Below, piece after piece: positions 14,287-15,892 of a stretch of DNA of 15,892 bases. The notes below the pieces were generated by a model. That model was given only the letters and a program-made list of their open reading frames with translations. It did not search any database and was not told where the DNA came from. Position 1 is the stretch's first letter; every line of letters starts with the position of its first letter. A program made the position numbers and the translations under genes. This DNA is from an uncultured Bacteroidota bacterium (GTDB lineage: Bacteria > Bacteroidota > Bacteroidia > Chitinophagales > Chitinophagaceae), in the NCBI GenBank assembly GCA_903933995.1, contig CAIZMD010000271.1, forward strand, positions 1-15,892, given 5' to 3'.

Positions 14287-14298
14287 CAGCCATTCAAA

Positions 14299-14358
14299 AT
14301 GGTTTTTTACAGCCCAAATTACCGCTTTCGGGTCTTAATAGGGTTAAAGATTTGTTAG
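14299..14358 (+). CDS. Candidate 19-residue leader peptide (upstream ORF) of leuS
   Basis: ATG to TAG, encoding MVFYSPNYRFRVLIGLKIC. It begins a few bases after the predicted leuS transcript start and ends 4 nt before the leuS ATG, filling the leader. Two of its codons are Leu (TTA, at 14335 and 14344), five codons apart. The coding potential of 19 codons cannot be judged alone and chance is possible. The interest lies in its exact fit between promoter and gene. Confidence 0.3.
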   Translation: MVFYSPNYRFRVLIGLKIC

Positions 14359-14362
14359 AACA

Positions 14363-15892
14363 ATGGAATACGATTTCAGAAAAATTGAAAAGGAACGTCA
14401 AAGACAGTGGCGCGAACAACATGCCTATCGCGTTAGCAATACCAGCGATAAGCCAAAATATTATGTGTTAGACATGTTCCCTTACCCAAGTGGAGCAGGT
14501 TTGCACGTGGGGCATCCACTGGGCTATATTGCTTCGGATATTTTTAGCCGATTCAAGCGTTTGCAAGGATTTAATGTTTTGCATCCCATGGGATATGATG
14601 CTTTTGGTTTGCCTGCGGAACAGTATGCCATTGAGCACGGTGTGCACCCAGCCATTAGCACAGATAAGAATATTGATACGTTTAGAAAGCAATTAGACAA
14701 TATTGGATTTTGTTTTGACTGGGAGCGTGAAATCAGAACCTGTCAGCCCAATTATTACAAATGGACCCAGTGGATTTTTCTGCAATTATTCAATAGCTTC
14801 TTTAATAAGCAAACGCAGAAGGCTACGCCGATAGCTGATTTGATTGCCAGCTTTTCAAAAGAGGGGAATGCCCTTCATGCTTTTCCTGCAGCAGTAAATT
14901 ATCAACCAGCACAGTTTGGTGCAGAGGAATGGAAAGGATTTTCTGAAAAACAACAGCAGGAAATTCTGATGCATTATAGACTGGCTTTCTGTGGATATGG
15001 AGAAGTGAATTGGTGCGAAGCATTGGGTACGGTATTGGCCAATGATGAAGTAGTGAATGGGGTGAGTGAAAGAGGTGGTCATCCAGTAGTGAAAAAGAAA
15101 TTGCGTCAATGGTATTTACGCATTACCGAATATGCAGACCGTTTGCTAGAAGGCTTGGAGCGCGTGGAGTTCAGCGATTCAATGAAAGAAATGCAAACCA
15201 ACTGGATTGGGAAAAGTTATGGTGCTGAAATTGATTTTGAAATTACGGGAGTGCCCATCACTGGTCAACAATTAAAAGTCTATACCACCAGACCCGATAC
15301 CATTTTTGGGGTAGACTTTATGGTGATTGCACCAGAACATGAATTAATCAATACCATTACTACTGTAGAACAACAAGCAGCAGTAGATGAATATTGTACC
15401 TATGTAAAAAGCCGAAGCGAAAGAGAACGTCAGGCAGAGAAAAAAATTAGCGGATGCTTTACTGGTGCTTATGCCATTAATCCTTTTAACGGCGTAAATA
15501 TTCCTATTTGGATTTCTGAATACGTGTTGGCGGGTTATGGCACAGGAGCCATTATGGCTGTGCCTTGCGGCGATGATCGGGACTTTAAGTTTGCCCAACA
15601 TTTTAATATTCCCATTACCAATATCTTAGGTGATGCCTTTAATGGTTCGGAAGCCAATCCAACCAAGGATGCCAAATTAGAAAACAGTGATTTCTTAAAT
15701 GGGGTAGTGATGCGTGATGCAATTGCCATTGTGAATCAGCGTTTGGAACATATGGGTATTGGCAAATCCAAAGTGAATTTTCGCATGCGCGATGCGGCGT
15801 TTAGCCGTCAGCGTTATTGGGGTGAACCCTTTCCCATTCAATGGAAAGATGGTACAGCCTATCCTTTGGCAGCAACCGAATTGCCTTTGCTA
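14363..15892 (+). CDS. leuS: Leucyl-tRNA synthetase, N-terminal 510 residues (3' end outside window)
   Basis: Class Ia synthetase that charges tRNA-Leu and edits mischarged products. The frame is open from the ATG at 14363 to the window edge, so 510 residues are seen of roughly 900 or more. The class I HIGH motif is HVGH (48-51) within PYPSGAGLHVGHPLGY. The CP1 editing domain is present, with YTTRPDTIFG (307-316) and YGTGAIMAVPCGDDRD; FSRQRYWGEPFPIQW marks the return to the catalytic core. The KMSKS loop lies beyond the window. Between YYKWTQW (131-137) and VNWC (215-218) there are about 60 more residues than in E. coli LeuRS, and the zinc-binding cysteine pair expected shortly after is replaced by VSERGGHPV. 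Both are, as I recall, Bacteroidota features. The ATG is fixed by an in-frame stop 18 nt upstream. Confidence 0.97.
   Translation, partial: MEYDFRKIEKERQRQWREQHAYRVSNTSDKPKYYVLDMFPYPSGAGLHVGHPLGYIASDIFSRFKRLQGFNVLHPMGYDAFGLPAEQYAIEHGVHPAISTDKNIDTFRKQLDNIGFCFDWEREIRTCQPNYYKWTQWIFLQLFNSFFNKQTQKATPIADLIASFSKEGNALHAFPAAVNYQPAQFGAEEWKGFSEKQQQEILMHYRLAFCGYGEVNWCEALGTVLANDEVVNGVSERGGHPVVKKKLRQWYLRITEYADRLLEGLERVEFSDSMKEMQTNWIGKSYGAEIDFEITGVPITGQQLKVYTTRPDTIFGVDFMVIAPEHELINTITTVEQQAAVDEYCTYVKSRSERERQAEKKISGCFTGAYAINPFNGVNIPIWISEYVLAGYGTGAIMAVPCGDDRDFKFAQHFNIPITNILGDAFNGSEANPTKDAKLENSDFLNGVVMRDAIAIVNQRLEHMGIGKSKVNFRMRDAAFSRQRYWGEPFPIQWKDGTAYPLAATELPLL

Larger units (their letters stand above)
14249..14287. 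repeat. Inverted repeat holding both -7 boxes of the divergent ftsX/leuS promoters
   Basis: A perfect 9-bp inverted repeat: GCAAATGTA (14249-14257), a 21-nt spacer and TACATTTGC (14279-14287). Each arm contains a perfect outward-facing TAnnTTTG box, so this is a symmetric divergent promoter core and possibly an operator. Confidence 0.6.

Noticed and set aside
14198..14362. T-box riboswitch upstream of leuS
   Set aside because: The 165-nt spacer is too short for a full T-box plus divergent promoters, and no T-box consensus or terminator with a U-run is present.
14823..15729. Minus-strand ORFs opposite leuS (14823-15109, 15344-15729)
   Set aside because: leuS is continuously open here with conserved motifs; the minus-strand frames show no protein features.
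1..15892. Mobile element, prophage, CRISPR array, defence system or tRNA/rRNA gene
   Set aside because: I looked for transposase or integrase motifs, regular repeats, terminal inverted repeats and cloverleaf structures and saw none; all genes are typical chromosomal genes with similar base composition.

Overview
The window looks like a chromosomal segment of a Bacteroidota bacterium, most likely family Chitinophagaceae. The signs are moderate-to-low GC, no Shine-Dalgarno sequences, promoter boxes of the Bacteroidetes type (TAnnTTTG), Bacteroidetes-type small proteins such as DUF3098, and a leucyl-tRNA synthetase with the insert I associate with this phylum. It is a housekeeping region. I see no insertion sequence, prophage, CRISPR array, tRNA or rRNA, and no stretch of more than about 165 bases without a gene.

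Layout. 1-2085: end of a winged-helix regulator gene, then an ABC exporter (ATPase and ABC-2 permease overlapping by 23 nt). 2112-2804: exported LolA-like protein. 2808-4782 (minus): pdxA (vitamin B6) followed by a LacX-type aldose epimerase. 4858-6550 (plus): rsmA (16S rRNA dimethyltransferase) and an NAD-dependent 2-hydroxyacid dehydrogenase. 6660-7531 (plus): greA and a HIT hydrolase, with a promoter and a terminator-like hairpin upstream. 7524-8090 (minus): ruvC, overlapping the HIT gene tail to tail. 8170-10013 (plus): a flippase-like membrane protein and an exported DUF3108 protein. 10022-12197 (minus): a UMF1-type MFS transporter and a metallo-beta-lactamase-fold hydrolase. 12246-14197 (minus): ftsX, a DUF3098 membrane protein and uppP, an envelope and division cluster. 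14363 to the end (plus): the first 510 codons of leuS.

How they work together. ftsX, DUF3098 and uppP look like one envelope unit: a division-linked regulator of wall hydrolysis, a tiny membrane protein and the recycler of the undecaprenyl carrier, the last two coupled by an ATGA overlap. greA-HIT, rsmA-dehydrogenase and pdxA-epimerase are tight pairs. Three convergent pairs meet with gaps of 3, -8 and 8 nt.

The most interesting signals are non-coding. (1) greA has a perfect TAnnTTTG promoter followed at the predicted transcript start by an 11-bp hairpin and eight Ts, like a leader attenuator. (2) ftsX and leuS fire divergently from a 9-bp inverted repeat (GCAAATGTA-N21-TACATTTGC) whose arms are the two -7 boxes, so the promoters should exclude each other. 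(3) The leuS leader carries a 19-codon upstream ORF ending 4 nt before the leuS start. (4) The ftsX leader also begins with a hairpin. None of these has been tested, and no search was run.
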